64,000 nt of DNA from Gammaproteobacteria bacterium (GCA_004297165.1 SCUJ01000005.1:1-64000); one strand, 5' to 3'; shown: positions 48,606 to 57,791, numbered from the stretch's first letter. Made by a program: numbers and translations. Notes: generated by a model from the sequence alone, not told the origin.

Positions 48606-50141
48606 ATGTATAAAATTTTGACAGGACTGATCCTGTCGTTGCAGGTATTCACCGCGTTTGCGGCGGACAGGTTCGGTTTTCAGACGGTTGTCGAGCGGGC
48701 CAGACTGCTCGCGGAGCAACCGTACCAGGCCCCGCTGCCCGCGCCCCGGTTCATGCTGGATTTGAATTACGATCAGTACCGGGATATCCGCTTCGATCCG
48801 GACAAGAGCCTGTGGCGCCGGCAGGCCACGCCATTCAAGGCGTTGCTCAACATCCCCGGCACCTTCTACCGGCACCCCGTCAAGATCAACGTCATCGACA
48901 TCGGCGGCGTTCATCCCGTGCCGTTCGACAAAAACAACTTCATCTTCGAAGACCAGGATCTGAAGCGCCGGGTCCCCCTGGATCTGGGCTACGCCGGGTT
49001 CGTTCTCACTTACCCGATCAACGATCCAAAAATCCAGGATCAGTTCATCGTGTTCGCGGGCGCCAGCTATTTCCGCGCCGTCGGCCGGGGCAATGTCTGG
49101 GGCCTCACCGCCCGCGGCCTCGCCATCGACACCGGTCTGCCATCCGGCGAGGAATTCCCCGATTTCGTCGAATACTGGCTGGAACAACCCGCCGCCGGGG
49201 CCCGGGAGATGCGGGTCTACGCCCTGCTGGATGGACCGAGCGTTACCGGGGCGTTCGATATGGTGATCCGCCCTGGACTGCCGACCGAAATGAAGGTCTC
49301 GGCGGTGATCTTCCCGCGCACCCAGATACGGCTGTTGGGCATCGCCCCTCTCACCAGCATGTTTTATTACGGGGAAAACTCGCATCGGCCCCAAGGCGAG
49401 TGGCGGGGCGAGGTGCATGACTCCGACGGGCTCTTGTTCCAGAATGGCAGCGGCGAGTGGTTGTGGCGCCCGTTGCAAAATCCCGGCGGACTGGAAGTGG
49501 ATTATTTCAATACCGGGGATATCAAGGGATTCGGCCTGCTGCAACGCGATGCGCAATTTTCCGATTATCAGGACCTGTCTGCCCGCTACGATCTGCGGCC
49601 CAGCGCGTGGGTGCGGCCGGATGCCAAATGGGGGGTGGGTCAGATCGTGCTGTTACAGATCCCCACCACCGGCGAGTGGAACGACAATATCGTCGCATTC
49701 TGGACGCCGGAGCAACCTCTCCCGCCGAATCAACCTTACAAGTACGGCTATACGCTTGGTTTCGGCGGCCCCGAACCGGTCAAGCAACCCGTGGGACGCG
49801 CCATCAATTCCTTCATCGGCGACGGCAACGTCACCGGCGGCGGCAGCGCGCCCGGGGCCTACCGCATCCTGGTGGATTTCACCGGCGGCGACCTGGACAA
49901 GCTGGCGCCTGATGCCATGATCGAGCCCATCGTGTCCGGCATGAATCAGACGGAAGTGCTGGAATCGTTCGTCGAGTACAATCAGGCCCTGGCGAGTTGG
50001 CGGCTTTCCATCCTCGCCCGGCCCGCGGAAGACAAGGCGCTGGACCTGCGGGCCTATCTTCTGGCCGGGGGACGGGCGCTCACCGAGACCTGGAGCTACC
50101 GCCTGCCGCCGGGCAATGGCATCCTCAACCTGGAGGAATAG
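48606..50141 (+). CDS. opgG: Periplasmic glucan biosynthesis protein OpgG
   Basis: 511 residues with a signal peptide (LTGLILSLQVFTAFA). The body matches OpgG/OpgD: FGFQTVVERARLLAEQPYQ, YDQYRDIRFDPDKSLWR, LTSMFYYGENSH, and RPDAKWGVGQIVLLQIPTTGEWNDNIVAFW. It shapes osmoregulated periplasmic glucans after polymerisation by OpgH. ATG at 48606 is chosen because the signal peptide starts there. A small gene and opgH follow closely. Confidence 0.95.
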   Translation: MYKILTGLILSLQVFTAFAADRFGFQTVVERARLLAEQPYQAPLPAPRFMLDLNYDQYRDIRFDPDKSLWRRQATPFKALLNIPGTFYRHPVKINVIDIGGVHPVPFDKNNFIFEDQDLKRRVPLDLGYAGFVLTYPINDPKIQDQFIVFAGASYFRAVGRGNVWGLTARGLAIDTGLPSGEEFPDFVEYWLEQPAAGAREMRVYALLDGPSVTGAFDMVIRPGLPTEMKVSAVIFPRTQIRLLGIAPLTSMFYYGENSHRPQGEWRGEVHDSDGLLFQNGSGEWLWRPLQNPGGLEVDYFNTGDIKGFGLLQRDAQFSDYQDLSARYDLRPSAWVRPDAKWGVGQIVLLQIPTTGEWNDNIVAFWTPEQPLPPNQPYKYGYTLGFGGPEPVKQPVGRAINSFIGDGNVTGGGSAPGAYRILVDFTGGDLDKLAPDAMIEPIVSGMNQTEVLESFVEYNQALASWRLSILARPAEDKALDLRAYLLAGGRALTETWSYRLPPGNGILNLEE

Positions 50142-50143
50142 TC

Positions 50144-50422
50144 GTGAATGGGGTCAAGTGTGAACAGGCCCTGGCCCGGGTCCTGGCTTATCTGCGCGGA
50201 ATGGATATCCCGCTGACGGTGGATACTTCAATCGCCGCGCTCAAGCTGGTGGAGGAGGCCCTGGCTGCGAGTGAAGCGGACCTGTACGGCTATATCATGG
50301 ATCGGCTGCCGGAGCGCTTTGCACTGCCCGAGTTGCAACTGCCGCCGCTCACGCCGCCGATCCGCCGGGGCAGCATCGGTTATGCGAATCGCCCAGATGC
50401 ACCCCACGTCAGTCAACGGTAA
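50144..50422 (+). CDS. Small protein between opgG and opgH, unknown function
   Basis: 92 residues, GTG start two bases after the opgG stop with GGAGG seven bases upstream. Mostly helical (CEQALARVLAYLRGMDIPLTVDTSIAALKLVEEALAASEADLYGYIMDRLPERFALPE). No signal peptide or known motif. It is 22 bases before opgH, so it belongs to the glucan operon and may assist OpgH; this rests only on position. Confidence 0.75.
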   Translation: MNGVKCEQALARVLAYLRGMDIPLTVDTSIAALKLVEEALAASEADLYGYIMDRLPERFALPELQLPPLTPPIRRGSIGYANRPDAPHVSQR

Positions 50423-50444
50423 CAGGGTTCCATAACGCCACCCT

Positions 50445-52493
50445 ATGGACCCGAATTGGAAATTGCATGCCTGGCTCAGACGGCTCGCATTCGCCGTCCT
50501 GGTTATAGGCCAGGTAATTCTAGGTACGCGCTACCTGATCGATGTGTTGCCCTATCACGGCAGGAATCTGCTGGAACTGTCGCTGACGATGATCTTCGCC
50601 CTGATGTTCGCCTGGATCTCGATCGGTTTCTGGATGGGGGTGTATGGTTTTGCGCTGCGGCTGATGGGCGGCGATCGGCTATCCCTGTTGCGGCGTCATC
50701 AAGCCGATCTGGATTCCGCCGAACTGGCCCGCACCGCCATCGTCATGCCGATATACAACGAGTCCATCCAACGCAGCCTGGGCGGGCTGCGGGCGGTTTA
50801 TCTGTCGCTGCAGGCTGCCGGCAAACTGGACCACTTCGATTTTTTTATTCTGTCCGACAGCCGCCACCCGGATGTCTGGCTGCTGGAACAAACCGCCTGG
50901 TATCGGCTCTGCCGGGAACTCAAGGCCGAGGGTCGGCTGTTTTACCGGCGCCGGTCCATCAACATGCATTACAAGACTGGCAACATCGCCGATTTTCTGC
51001 GGCGCTGGGGCCGGAACTACGAATACACCATCGTCCTGGACGCGGACAGCCTGATGGACGGCGCGACGCTGGTCCGCATGGTGCAGCTCATGCAGCTCGA
51101 ACCCCGGGCCGGCATCGTGCAGACGAACCCGCTGCTGGTCAACGGCAAGTCCCTGTTCGCGCGGGTGCAGCAGTTTTCCAGCCAGGCATACGGACCGTTG
51201 TTCGGCGCCGGCCTCGCGGCCCTGCAACTTGGCGAGGCCGTCTACTGGGGTCATAACGCGATCCTGCGCACCGCGCCGTTCATGCGCCATTGCGGCTTGC
51301 GGGATCTGGGCGGCAAGGGTTTGTTCGGCGGACCGATACTCAGCCATGACTTTGTGGAGGCCGCGTTCATGGGGCGCGCCGGCTACGAGGTGTGGCTGGA
51401 ACCCGGCATGACCGGCTCGTACGAGGAATCCCCGCCGACCCTGGTGGATGAACTCTCCAGGGACAAACGCTGGGCGAAAGGCAACTTGCAGCATCTGTGG
51501 TTGCTGTTGTTCGAACCGCGCTTGAAACTGGCGCACCGCCTCGCCTTCGTCAACGGTATCATGTCTTATGCCTCATCGCTGTTATGGCTGGCATTCCTCG
51601 CCTTGACCACCATCGAAATAGCGCGCCTCAAGATCTGGCCGATCAATTATTTTCCCGTGCCCTATGACCCGTTTCCCTCCTGGCCCGAGTGGCATCCGTT
51701 GCAGGCCGTCACCCTCGGGTCCATAACCTTGTTTCTGCTGTTCACGCCAAAATTTCTGGCGTTGGCGGCGATCCTGGCAAAGCGCCGGCAGGCGGCCTTC
51801 GCCGGATCGATGTCCCTCGCATGGGGCATCCTGCTGGAAATAATGTTGACAGTGTTGTTCACCCCCATTCGCATGCTGTCGCACAGCCGGTATCTGCTGG
51901 AGGCGATGTTCAATGTAAACCTCGCCTGGGCCGGGCAGAACCGCACCCTGGAGGCCACCTGGCGCAGCGCCTTCATCCACCACCTGCCGGGCGCCCTGCT
52001 GGCGCTCGCCTGGACGGGCTTCTCGCTGTGGCTGGGAAAGATTATTTGCTACTGGACCCTGCCGGTATCCATCCCGCTGATGCTGGCAGCCCCCATCTCG
52101 GTGTTGACCGGCCGCAGCGGTCCCGGCGCGCGCGCCCGCCGCCGGGGCTTGCTGCGAATACCGGAAGAGACCACAGAGCATCCCCTGCTGACAGACTTGC
52201 AGGGCATGCCGATGACCGATGCCCTGCTGCCGCGTTCCGCCTTCATCCACGCGGTGCTGGATCCTGTACTGAACAAACTGCATTGCGCGGTGGCCCGCCG
52301 GCATGAGCGCGGCGTGACGCGAAACCGGCTGCATGCCCTGCGCACCCGCTGCCTGGAGAACGGACCGGACAGCCTGTCGGAAAAAGAGATCAGCCTGCTG
52401 GTCAAGGACAAGGAATCGCTGGCGTGGTTGCATAGTGAGGCCTGGCGCGCCAATGACGACAGCGTGTGGGGACGTTTGATCCACACAATATAA
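50445..52493 (+). CDS. opgH: Glucan glucosyltransferase OpgH
   Basis: 682 residues, shorter than the 847-residue E. coli protein because the N-terminal region is reduced. Two helices precede a GT2 catalytic domain (TAIVMPIYNES; DADSLM as the DxD motif; QTNPLLV; HDFVEAAFMGRAGYEVW; RDKRWAKGNLQH as the Q/RxxRW-like motif), followed by about six further helices and a charged cytoplasmic tail. It polymerises beta-1,2-glucan from UDP-glucose while exporting it. Part of the opgG-opgH operon. Confidence 0.95.
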   Translation: MDPNWKLHAWLRRLAFAVLVIGQVILGTRYLIDVLPYHGRNLLELSLTMIFALMFAWISIGFWMGVYGFALRLMGGDRLSLLRRHQADLDSAELARTAIVMPIYNESIQRSLGGLRAVYLSLQAAGKLDHFDFFILSDSRHPDVWLLEQTAWYRLCRELKAEGRLFYRRRSINMHYKTGNIADFLRRWGRNYEYTIVLDADSLMDGATLVRMVQLMQLEPRAGIVQTNPLLVNGKSLFARVQQFSSQAYGPLFGAGLAALQLGEAVYWGHNAILRTAPFMRHCGLRDLGGKGLFGGPILSHDFVEAAFMGRAGYEVWLEPGMTGSYEESPPTLVDELSRDKRWAKGNLQHLWLLLFEPRLKLAHRLAFVNGIMSYASSLLWLAFLALTTIEIARLKIWPINYFPVPYDPFPSWPEWHPLQAVTLGSITLFLLFTPKFLALAAILAKRRQAAFAGSMSLAWGILLEIMLTVLFTPIRMLSHSRYLLEAMFNVNLAWAGQNRTLEATWRSAFIHHLPGALLALAWTGFSLWLGKIICYWTLPVSIPLMLAAPISVLTGRSGPGARARRRGLLRIPEETTEHPLLTDLQGMPMTDALLPRSAFIHAVLDPVLNKLHCAVARRHERGVTRNRLHALRTRCLENGPDSLSEKEISLLVKDKESLAWLHSEAWRANDDSVWGRLIHTI

Positions 52494-52593
52494 CTTCCAC
52501 TGCGTTAACAAATTTCCCGTGAATAACCCTCGCTGATTTCGCCGCTCAAATCCGTTACCATGACGCCCGTTTGCCAAACCAGAGGACTCCCAA

Positions 52594-53370
52594 GTGAGAG
52601 CAGAAACCGAAGCCGCCATCCATGCCGTCTCCCTGGCCATCGACATCGCGGATCGTCGCGTCGGCGCCGATGAAGTCACCTCGAAGGGCGGCATCGATCT
52701 GGTCACCGCGACCGATGTGGCCGGCGAGGATATCATTCGCAAGACTCTCTCAGAATCCTTCCCTGATCATATCATCGTCGGCGAGGAGCGCGGCGGCGAG
52801 CCCGAGGCGGGGAAACCCTACTGGCTGGTCGATCCCATCTGCGGGACCCGGCCCTTTGCCTCGGATGTCCCGCTCTATTGCACCAACGTCGCCCTGGTGG
52901 AGGACAATCGTGTGACCGCCGCGGCGGTGGCCCTCGGCAGATGCGGCGAGATCCTCCACGCCGAACGCGGCAAGGGCGCCTGGGTGCGCAAGAACGGCGC
53001 GGATGTCCGCGTCTCCCCCGCCGCTCACAGCAATACCCTGTGGGTCGGCGGCCGGGGCAACCTCATCGCGGATATTGCGCGCGCCACCATGCTGGACCGG
53101 CGCTGGTTCGTCTGGCAGTTCTCCTCATCGATTGCCTATCCCTACCTCGCAGCAGGGCGCATTGCGGGACTCATCCATATCGCCCCGCACCTCTCCTCCG
53201 TGCATACCGCCGCCGGATGTTTTCTCGCAGAGGAGGCCGGGGCGCGCGTCTACGATTTCGAAAAGGACCGGGACTGGGACCTCGACACGCGCTCCTATCT
53301 GCTCAGCGCCACGCCGGAGCTGCATGAGACGTTGTTGGGGATAGTGCGGGGATGTCGGGGGGATGGGTGA
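52594..53370 (+). CDS. Inositol-monophosphatase-family protein with altered metal-site motifs
   Basis: 258 residues with the FIG superfamily fold: DLVTATDVAGEDIIRK, GEE (about 63-65) and WLVDPICGTRPFASDVPLYCTNVAL. In the usual DPxDGT motif the second Asp is Cys83, and the WDxAAG motif reads SVHTAAG (Asp replaced by His204). Two metal-binding or catalytic Asp are therefore lost, so ordinary phosphatase activity is doubtful. GTG start with GAGGA upstream. It could be a regulatory or repurposed member. Confidence 0.85.
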   Translation: MRAETEAAIHAVSLAIDIADRRVGADEVTSKGGIDLVTATDVAGEDIIRKTLSESFPDHIIVGEERGGEPEAGKPYWLVDPICGTRPFASDVPLYCTNVALVEDNRVTAAAVALGRCGEILHAERGKGAWVRKNGADVRVSPAAHSNTLWVGGRGNLIADIARATMLDRRWFVWQFSSSIAYPYLAAGRIAGLIHIAPHLSSVHTAAGCFLAEEAGARVYDFEKDRDWDLDTRSYLLSATPELHETLLGIVRGCRGDG

Positions 53371-53382
53371 GTGTTTAGCGAG

Positions 53383-53420
53383 AGTAGGTTGGGCGAAATG
53401 AAATGTAGCCCAACATTTTA
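53383..53420. repeat. TTGGGC hairpin repeat with decayed GTGGGCAC partner
   Basis: AGTAGGTTGGGCGA...TAGCCCAACATT, followed by a worn remnant of the second unit (about 53424-53450). Same composite as at 13.25 and 18.8 kb. Confidence 0.7.
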
Positions 53421-53468
53421 TTCCTGTGCAGGCACTTAAAACTTACCCACGCATGTCACTCAGACGAG

Positions 53469-53681
53469 TTATGCATAATGCAGCCTGCCCTTGGGTTCCG
53501 GTATAGGACGATTGATGTCATTGGCGGTATCGGTCCATTCCTGGATCGCCTCTTCCGCATGCACGAGGGCTTCCTGGAAGGTGCGGCCATCCGCCATGCA
53601 GCCGGGCAATTCAGGAACTTCCGCGACAAAACTACCGTCTTCGTCGCTCCAATAGACAATGATCTCGTACCGGCTATTCAT
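53469..53681 (-). CDS. hicB: HicB-family antitoxin
   Basis: 70 residues with the partial RNase-H fold of HicB (YEIIVYWSDEDGSFVAEVPELPGCMADGRTFQEALVHAEEAIQEWTDTA). No DNA-binding tail is attached, so autoregulation must differ from the longer HicB forms. Its start overlaps the end of hicA by eight bases. Confidence 0.92.
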   Translation of the reverse strand: MNSRYEIIVYWSDEDGSFVAEVPELPGCMADGRTFQEALVHAEEAIQEWTDTANDINRPIPEPKGRLHYA

Positions 53682-53937
53682 CGGCTACTCCAAGCTTGTA
53701 TCGCAACGGAATACCTCGTACTTGCCGCACTTGGTATGGTTTTGCTTTTGCGCCTTTCGGTTGCAGGTTGATTATCTCGACTACCCCGTTCTTCCAGAAG
53801 ATGTGATTGTCTCCCCGGATTCGTATCGAAAAACCCAAATGATGTAGGAGCCCCGTTAGATCTGAGAATCCAATGTTTGCATCGGAACGTCCGCTCAGAA
53901 TTCGCTCCAAAACGGCCTTATACCTCCGGTTCGCCAT
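53674..53937 (-). CDS. hicA: HicA-family mRNA interferase toxin
   Basis: 87 residues: YKAVLERILSGRSDANIGFSDLTGLLHHLGFSIRIRGDNHIFWKNGVVEIINLQPKGAKAKPYQVRQVR. The conserved GxxH motif of HicA double-stranded-RNA-binding-fold toxins is present (RGDNHIF). Toxin gene first, antitoxin second. The start codon follows directly after the stop of a 21-codon ORF (TGA-ATG). Confidence 0.9.
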   Translation of the reverse strand: MANRRYKAVLERILSGRSDANIGFSDLTGLLHHLGFSIRIRGDNHIFWKNGVVEIINLQPKGAKAKPYQVRQVRGIPLRYKLGVADE

Positions 53938-54003
53938 TCAGTTTGCCACTCGCTCACAAATTCCGCATTCTGATGGTTCAAGACCATCCTGTCTGATTGC
54001 CAT
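53938..54003 (-). CDS. 21-codon upstream ORF with consensus ribosome-binding site, leader of hicAB
   Basis: ATG at 54003 is preceded by a perfect AAGGAGG (54010-54016). It encodes MAIRQDGLEPSECGICERVA plus a final Asn and stops with TGA, immediately before the hicA ATG. hicA itself has no good ribosome-binding site, so its translation probably depends on re-initiation from this ORF. The peptide has two Cys spaced C-x-x-C. It may instead be the remnant of a larger gene. Confidence 0.55.
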   Translation of the reverse strand: MAIRQDGLEPSECGICERVAN

Positions 54004-54139
54004 GCGAAAACCTCCTTGTTTATTCATGGGATAGTGGTTTGACCAAGCATAGGCAGCGTTTCTTCTAGGTGTCCAGTTCGGGAAGGCCGATGGTAACAAC
54101 TGTGTGGATCAGGGCAAGAACGTGTGGTTGTACATTTGC

Positions 54140-54172
54140 TGTGGGGTTCGTAACGCTTACCCCAACCTACGA
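54140..54172. repeat. Short inverted repeat (GTGGGGTTCG...CCCCAACCTACGAA)
   Basis: A variant of the TTGGG hairpin family with the TAACGCTTACC core. It lies in the 218 bases between the hicAB leader and the next gene, a region with no other coding sign. Confidence 0.55.
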
Positions 54173-54221
54173 AGTCTGATTTTGTGAATATGTGTCGGGT
54201 GTCACTCGTCGCCTTACTACC

Positions 54222-55166
54222 CTACTTACCCTCAACTGGCCAACCCGGTGGCTGCCGGTATGGCGCTGAGATCATCTGCGCGGTGATGTTAGCAATCCTG
54301 CCGCCGCGCACCTTGAACGCCTCGAACACGGCGATGGTGTTCGGATAGACGATCACGCTGTTCGGATCCTTGTATTGTTCCTTGAACGCCTCCGCATAGA
54401 TGTTGCCGGGGTGCTGGAACATGAATTGACCCAGGACGACTCCACGTTCCTCGTCGATCAGGAGGATGCGGCGCGGCTGGATTTCTCCGATGTAATTGAA
54501 CATCCCGCTGCTGAAACTCTCGCGTATGCTCATCGCGGGCCGATTGCCGCTCGCCGGCATCGGCGCGGTCGAGAAGGCGTTCTCGACACGGGTGCATTCG
54601 TCCCATAGCGGCACGAGGTCGCCGTCGTCCTGTTCTATCGCGTCGAAGTACAGGTTCGCAATGCGCGCAAGTTCAGTGCGCGTAGATCGTTGCTCCGGCG
54701 GCATGGGCGTCATCCACGCGGCATCGAATGCCGGCGGATCGTCGAATACGCCGATCATGCCGGGGCCTCGGCGGGCGACGAATTGCTCGATCTCCGTAAG
54801 GCGGCGATCGTTGTGCTTGAGCCGGACGCCGAACAGCACGCCATGCCCGTTCTCCTTCGCCGCGCCGAAGTGGACGACCTGCCCGGACTGTGGGTCCGCG
54901 AGGGTCAGCCGGTAGTTGCCGGATTGGCTGCCCTTATCGATCGTCTGCCAGAAGCCGTCACCAACAATCAGTGGCACGGTGTTCTCGGTGAAGCGCGCGG
55001 TCGGGGCCAACGGCAGTTGGCTGGGGTCGTGCGCGTCGAGCGCCGCGAGATATTGCGTCACCAATCCTTCAAGGCAGGCCCGGTCGCAGTCACTCGCAGC
55101 AAGCGAGAGTCGAAACATTGTCATCGACAGCAAAGCAACGTAAAAAAGAGTAAGGATTACTTGCAT
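54222..55166 (-). CDS. Secreted protein of unknown function, paralogue of the 29.0-kb protein
   Basis: 314 residues with a signal peptide (LTLFYVALLSMTMFRLSLAA). It shares CDRACLEGLVTQYLAALDAHDPSQLPLAP, GDGFWQTI and a similar C-terminal end (AQMISAPYRQPPGWP) with the protein at 28977-29972. Same NTF2/SnoaL-like inference; no catalytic residues identified. Confidence 0.8.
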   Translation of the reverse strand: MQVILTLFYVALLSMTMFRLSLAASDCDRACLEGLVTQYLAALDAHDPSQLPLAPTARFTENTVPLIVGDGFWQTIDKGSQSGNYRLTLADPQSGQVVHFGAAKENGHGVLFGVRLKHNDRRLTEIEQFVARRGPGMIGVFDDPPAFDAAWMTPMPPEQRSTRTELARIANLYFDAIEQDDGDLVPLWDECTRVENAFSTAPMPASGNRPAMSIRESFSSGMFNYIGEIQPRRILLIDEERGVVLGQFMFQHPGNIYAEAFKEQYKDPNSVIVYPNTIAVFEAFKVRGGRIANITAQMISAPYRQPPGWPVEGK

Positions 55167-55242
55167 ATTTCTTTGCCCCTATTCAAAGAAGATTAAATTG
55201 ACAAATATCCAATCACATCGACCTTACAGAAAGATGCTCTTG

Positions 55243-55446
55243 TCAATCCGTTTTGGGTAACTTTGCGAATCCAAATTGATCGAAATGTTTGTCGAAACTC
55301 AGAGCGGTGTCTATCTTCAGGTTCGTCATCACCACGAGTTGTTGTGGGTGTTGTTGAAATTCCAGCCAATAGCTCGAAGCGTGGGTGTGATATTGATCAC
55401 TGCTGGATTCGAGCGCAATCCAAAAGCTCGTATCGACGAAGAGCAT
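55243..55446 (-). pseudogene. VapC-like PIN-domain toxin with internal deletion
   Basis: 67 residues, about half the usual length. The N-terminus MLFVDTSFWIALESSSDQYHTHASSYW is a perfect PIN start including the first metal-binding Asp. The C-terminus IDTALSFDKHFDQFGFAKLP is a perfect PIN end. The central part with the other acidic residues is missing, and the frame is kept across the joint (after VVMTNL). It should be inactive as a nuclease. Confidence 0.8.
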
Positions 55447-55454
55447 GCGCGCGA

Positions 55455-55661
55455 TTAATAAAGATACTGATCGTGTCGCGTACTACCGTCGTTTTTGCCG
55501 GTATCCACCGGTTTTTTCCCCAGCTTGAAAGCGGGGTCGGTTTGCTGTTTTATCGGCGTCAAGACGATACGACCGCGTTCCCTGCGTATATCGACTTCTT
55601 TGGCTCCCTCCAATATTTCTTTTGGAATGAGGACTCCTTCCTTTCCGACTATCGCTTTCAT
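55455..55661 (-). CDS. AbrB/VapB-type antitoxin
   Basis: 68 residues: MKAIVGKEGVLIPKEILEGAKEVDIRRERGRIVLTPI is a swapped-hairpin AbrB-type DNA-binding domain, followed by a toxin-binding tail. It lies eight bases upstream of the deleted vapC remnant, so it remains as an orphan antitoxin. Confidence 0.8.
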   Translation of the reverse strand: MKAIVGKEGVLIPKEILEGAKEVDIRRERGRIVLTPIKQQTDPAFKLGKKPVDTGKNDGSTRHDQYLY

Positions 55662-55750
55662 GGCGGCTCACCAGGATAATGGTATTACCCGGCTATCATA
55701 ACCCTGTTACATTGAATTTCAATGTCGGCCGATTCGCTTGTCTGTTGCAA

Positions 55751-56518
55751 TCAATTCCCGGAAATGATGTTCTTGACGATACTCCCGCCGATCCCGCCGA
55801 TGCCGCGCGACTGGTCGCCGCCATGGGTGAAGGTGATGCCCGCCTTGATCCGATCGACCAGGCGGGAGAAAGGCAGGCTTTGCAGATAGACCGTGCCCGG
55901 TCCGGTCATTTTCGCGAGGAATAATCCTTCTCCGCCGAAGAGCGCGTTCTTGAAGCCGCCGATGAATTGAATGTCGTAATCCACGGTCATCGCGAAGGCG
56001 ACCAGGCAGCCGGTATCCACGCGCAGTTCCTCCCCCGCCGCGAGGTCCTTGCGAATCACGGTGCCGCCCGCATGCACGAACACCATGCCGTTGCCGGAAA
56101 GCTTTTGCAGGATGAACCCTTCGCCGCCGAACAGGCCCGCGCCGATCTTTTTGGTGAAGGCGATCTCGATCTCGGTGCCGCGGGCCGCGCACAGGAAGGA
56201 ATCTTTCTGGCACAGCACCTGACCGCCGAAGCTGTCGAGATCGAATGGCACAATCTTGCCGGGATAGGGCGCGGCAAAGGCGACGCGGCGCTTGGCCTTG
56301 CCGCTGTTCATGAAGGTGGTGATGAAAAAACTTTCCCCGGTGAGCATCCGCTTGAAGCCCTGGAAGACCCCGCCCCCGGTGTCAGTCTGCATCTCGATGC
56401 CCTGCTCCATGTAGGTCATGGTCCCGGCCTCGGCGCGCACGCCCTCGCCCGGATCGAGTTCCACTTCAACGAGTTGCAGGTCGTCGCCATGAATCTGGTA
56501 GTCGATTACGTCAGCCAT
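55751..56518 (-). CDS. AIM24/TIGR00266-family protein
   Basis: 255 residues, repeating beta-rich Gly motifs ([87 protein letters not shown]) typical of the TRAP-like AIM24 fold. Function unknown in bacteria. ATG at 56518 is preceded by GGAGGGG; the frame extends upstream without support. Confidence 0.92.
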   Translation of the reverse strand: MADVIDYQIHGDDLQLVEVELDPGEGVRAEAGTMTYMEQGIEMQTDTGGGVFQGFKRMLTGESFFITTFMNSGKAKRRVAFAAPYPGKIVPFDLDSFGGQVLCQKDSFLCAARGTEIEIAFTKKIGAGLFGGEGFILQKLSGNGMVFVHAGGTVIRKDLAAGEELRVDTGCLVAFAMTVDYDIQFIGGFKNALFGGEGLFLAKMTGPGTVYLQSLPFSRLVDRIKAGITFTHGGDQSRGIGGIGGSIVKNIISGN

Positions 56519-56696
56519 TGCATTCCCCTCCGGTATTTCCAATCTGGCGGCCTGGGCCGTCATTAAAGTATCATGTCTCCCCGAAACTCCTGAATTTTTT
56601 CCGGCCATCCCTCGCCGTTCCGCGGAGGCCGGGGAATTATATAGCATTCGCCGCGGTCACAGGTCGAGACAATCACGCAAGACAGGTACAACAGTA

Positions 56697-57791
56697 ATGA
56701 GTCCATTCTCCAGATCCATGTTTTCCATGGCCATCGCCTGCCTCCTGTTCCTGCTGTCCGCCTGCGCCACGACGCCGGAAACCGGGGCGCGGGTCACGCC
56801 GCTGCCGGTAACGCCGCAGGCGGTTTCGATCTTCTATGCCACCAACCGCGCCCCTGACCCGGAACCTGGCGAATATTTCGGACCGGAACGGGGGAATCTG
56901 GCCTTCGGCATCGCCCGGGTCGGCATCCCGCTGGAGCACGAGATCGGCCGCTACGAAAGCCCATCGGTGTTCCGTTTCGAGTGGGACCCCGACGAGCGCA
57001 AGCACATCATCCTGCGGGACATCGAGGCGCTGGAGCAGAGCGTCTTCCTGACCCGCATGCAGGAGGCAATCAACGCCTCCCGGAGCCGGAAGATCCTCTT
57101 GTTCGTGCACGGCTACAATGTCGACTTCGCGCTGGCCGCCGAGCGCCTGGCCCAGTTCGCCACGGATCTGAAATTCGACGGCCCGGTCGTGCTGTTCACC
57201 TGGCCATCGCAGGGCGCGATCACCGGCTATACCAAGGATGAAACCAATGTCGAGTGGTCGCAGGTCGCGCTGACCCAGGTCATGACCATGCTGCTCGACC
57301 ACATCCCCAGCGAACAGATCGTCCTGGCCGCGCACAGCATGGGCGCCCGCGCCATCACCCGCGCCTACAAGAACGTGACCAACGAATTGCCGGAAGACAT
57401 CCACGCCGTCATGAACGAGATGATCCTGGTGGCGCCGGATGTCGATGCGGATCTGTTCCGTCAGGAATCCGCGCCGGCCCTGGCCCGTTCCGGGATGCAC
57501 GTGACGCTGTACGCCTCTTCGGCGGACCGCGCCATCATGGCCTCCAAGGCCTTTCACGGCTACCCGCGCGCGGGGGATTCGGGCGAGGGACTCGTGCTCG
57601 TGCCGGGGGTCGAAACCATCGACGCGAGCGAAAGCGCCGGCGGCCTGCTGGGCCACTCCTACTTCGCCGAGGATCGGCGGATCATGGAGGACATCTACGC
57701 CATCCTTCAGACCGGGATGCGGGCGGACCAACGGTTCGGACTGCGCCCCGTGGACACCACAACCGGCCGCTATTGGACCTTCCGCAAGTAA
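56697..57791 (+). CDS. Alpha/beta-hydrolase lipoprotein (DUF900 type)
   Basis: 364 residues. A lipobox (LLSAC) suggests lipid anchoring. The domain begins VSIFYATNRAPDP and contains the hydrolase features VHGYNVDFALAAERLAQFATDL, the nucleophile elbow AAHSMGAR and a later ADLF/VDAD acid region, the DUF900 pattern. A serine hydrolase acting in the periplasm; substrate unknown. Confidence 0.9.
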   Translation: MSPFSRSMFSMAIACLLFLLSACATTPETGARVTPLPVTPQAVSIFYATNRAPDPEPGEYFGPERGNLAFGIARVGIPLEHEIGRYESPSVFRFEWDPDERKHIILRDIEALEQSVFLTRMQEAINASRSRKILLFVHGYNVDFALAAERLAQFATDLKFDGPVVLFTWPSQGAITGYTKDETNVEWSQVALTQVMTMLLDHIPSEQIVLAAHSMGARAITRAYKNVTNELPEDIHAVMNEMILVAPDVDADLFRQESAPALARSGMHVTLYASSADRAIMASKAFHGYPRAGDSGEGLVLVPGVETIDASESAGGLLGHSYFAEDRRIMEDIYAILQTGMRADQRFGLRPVDTTTGRYWTFRK

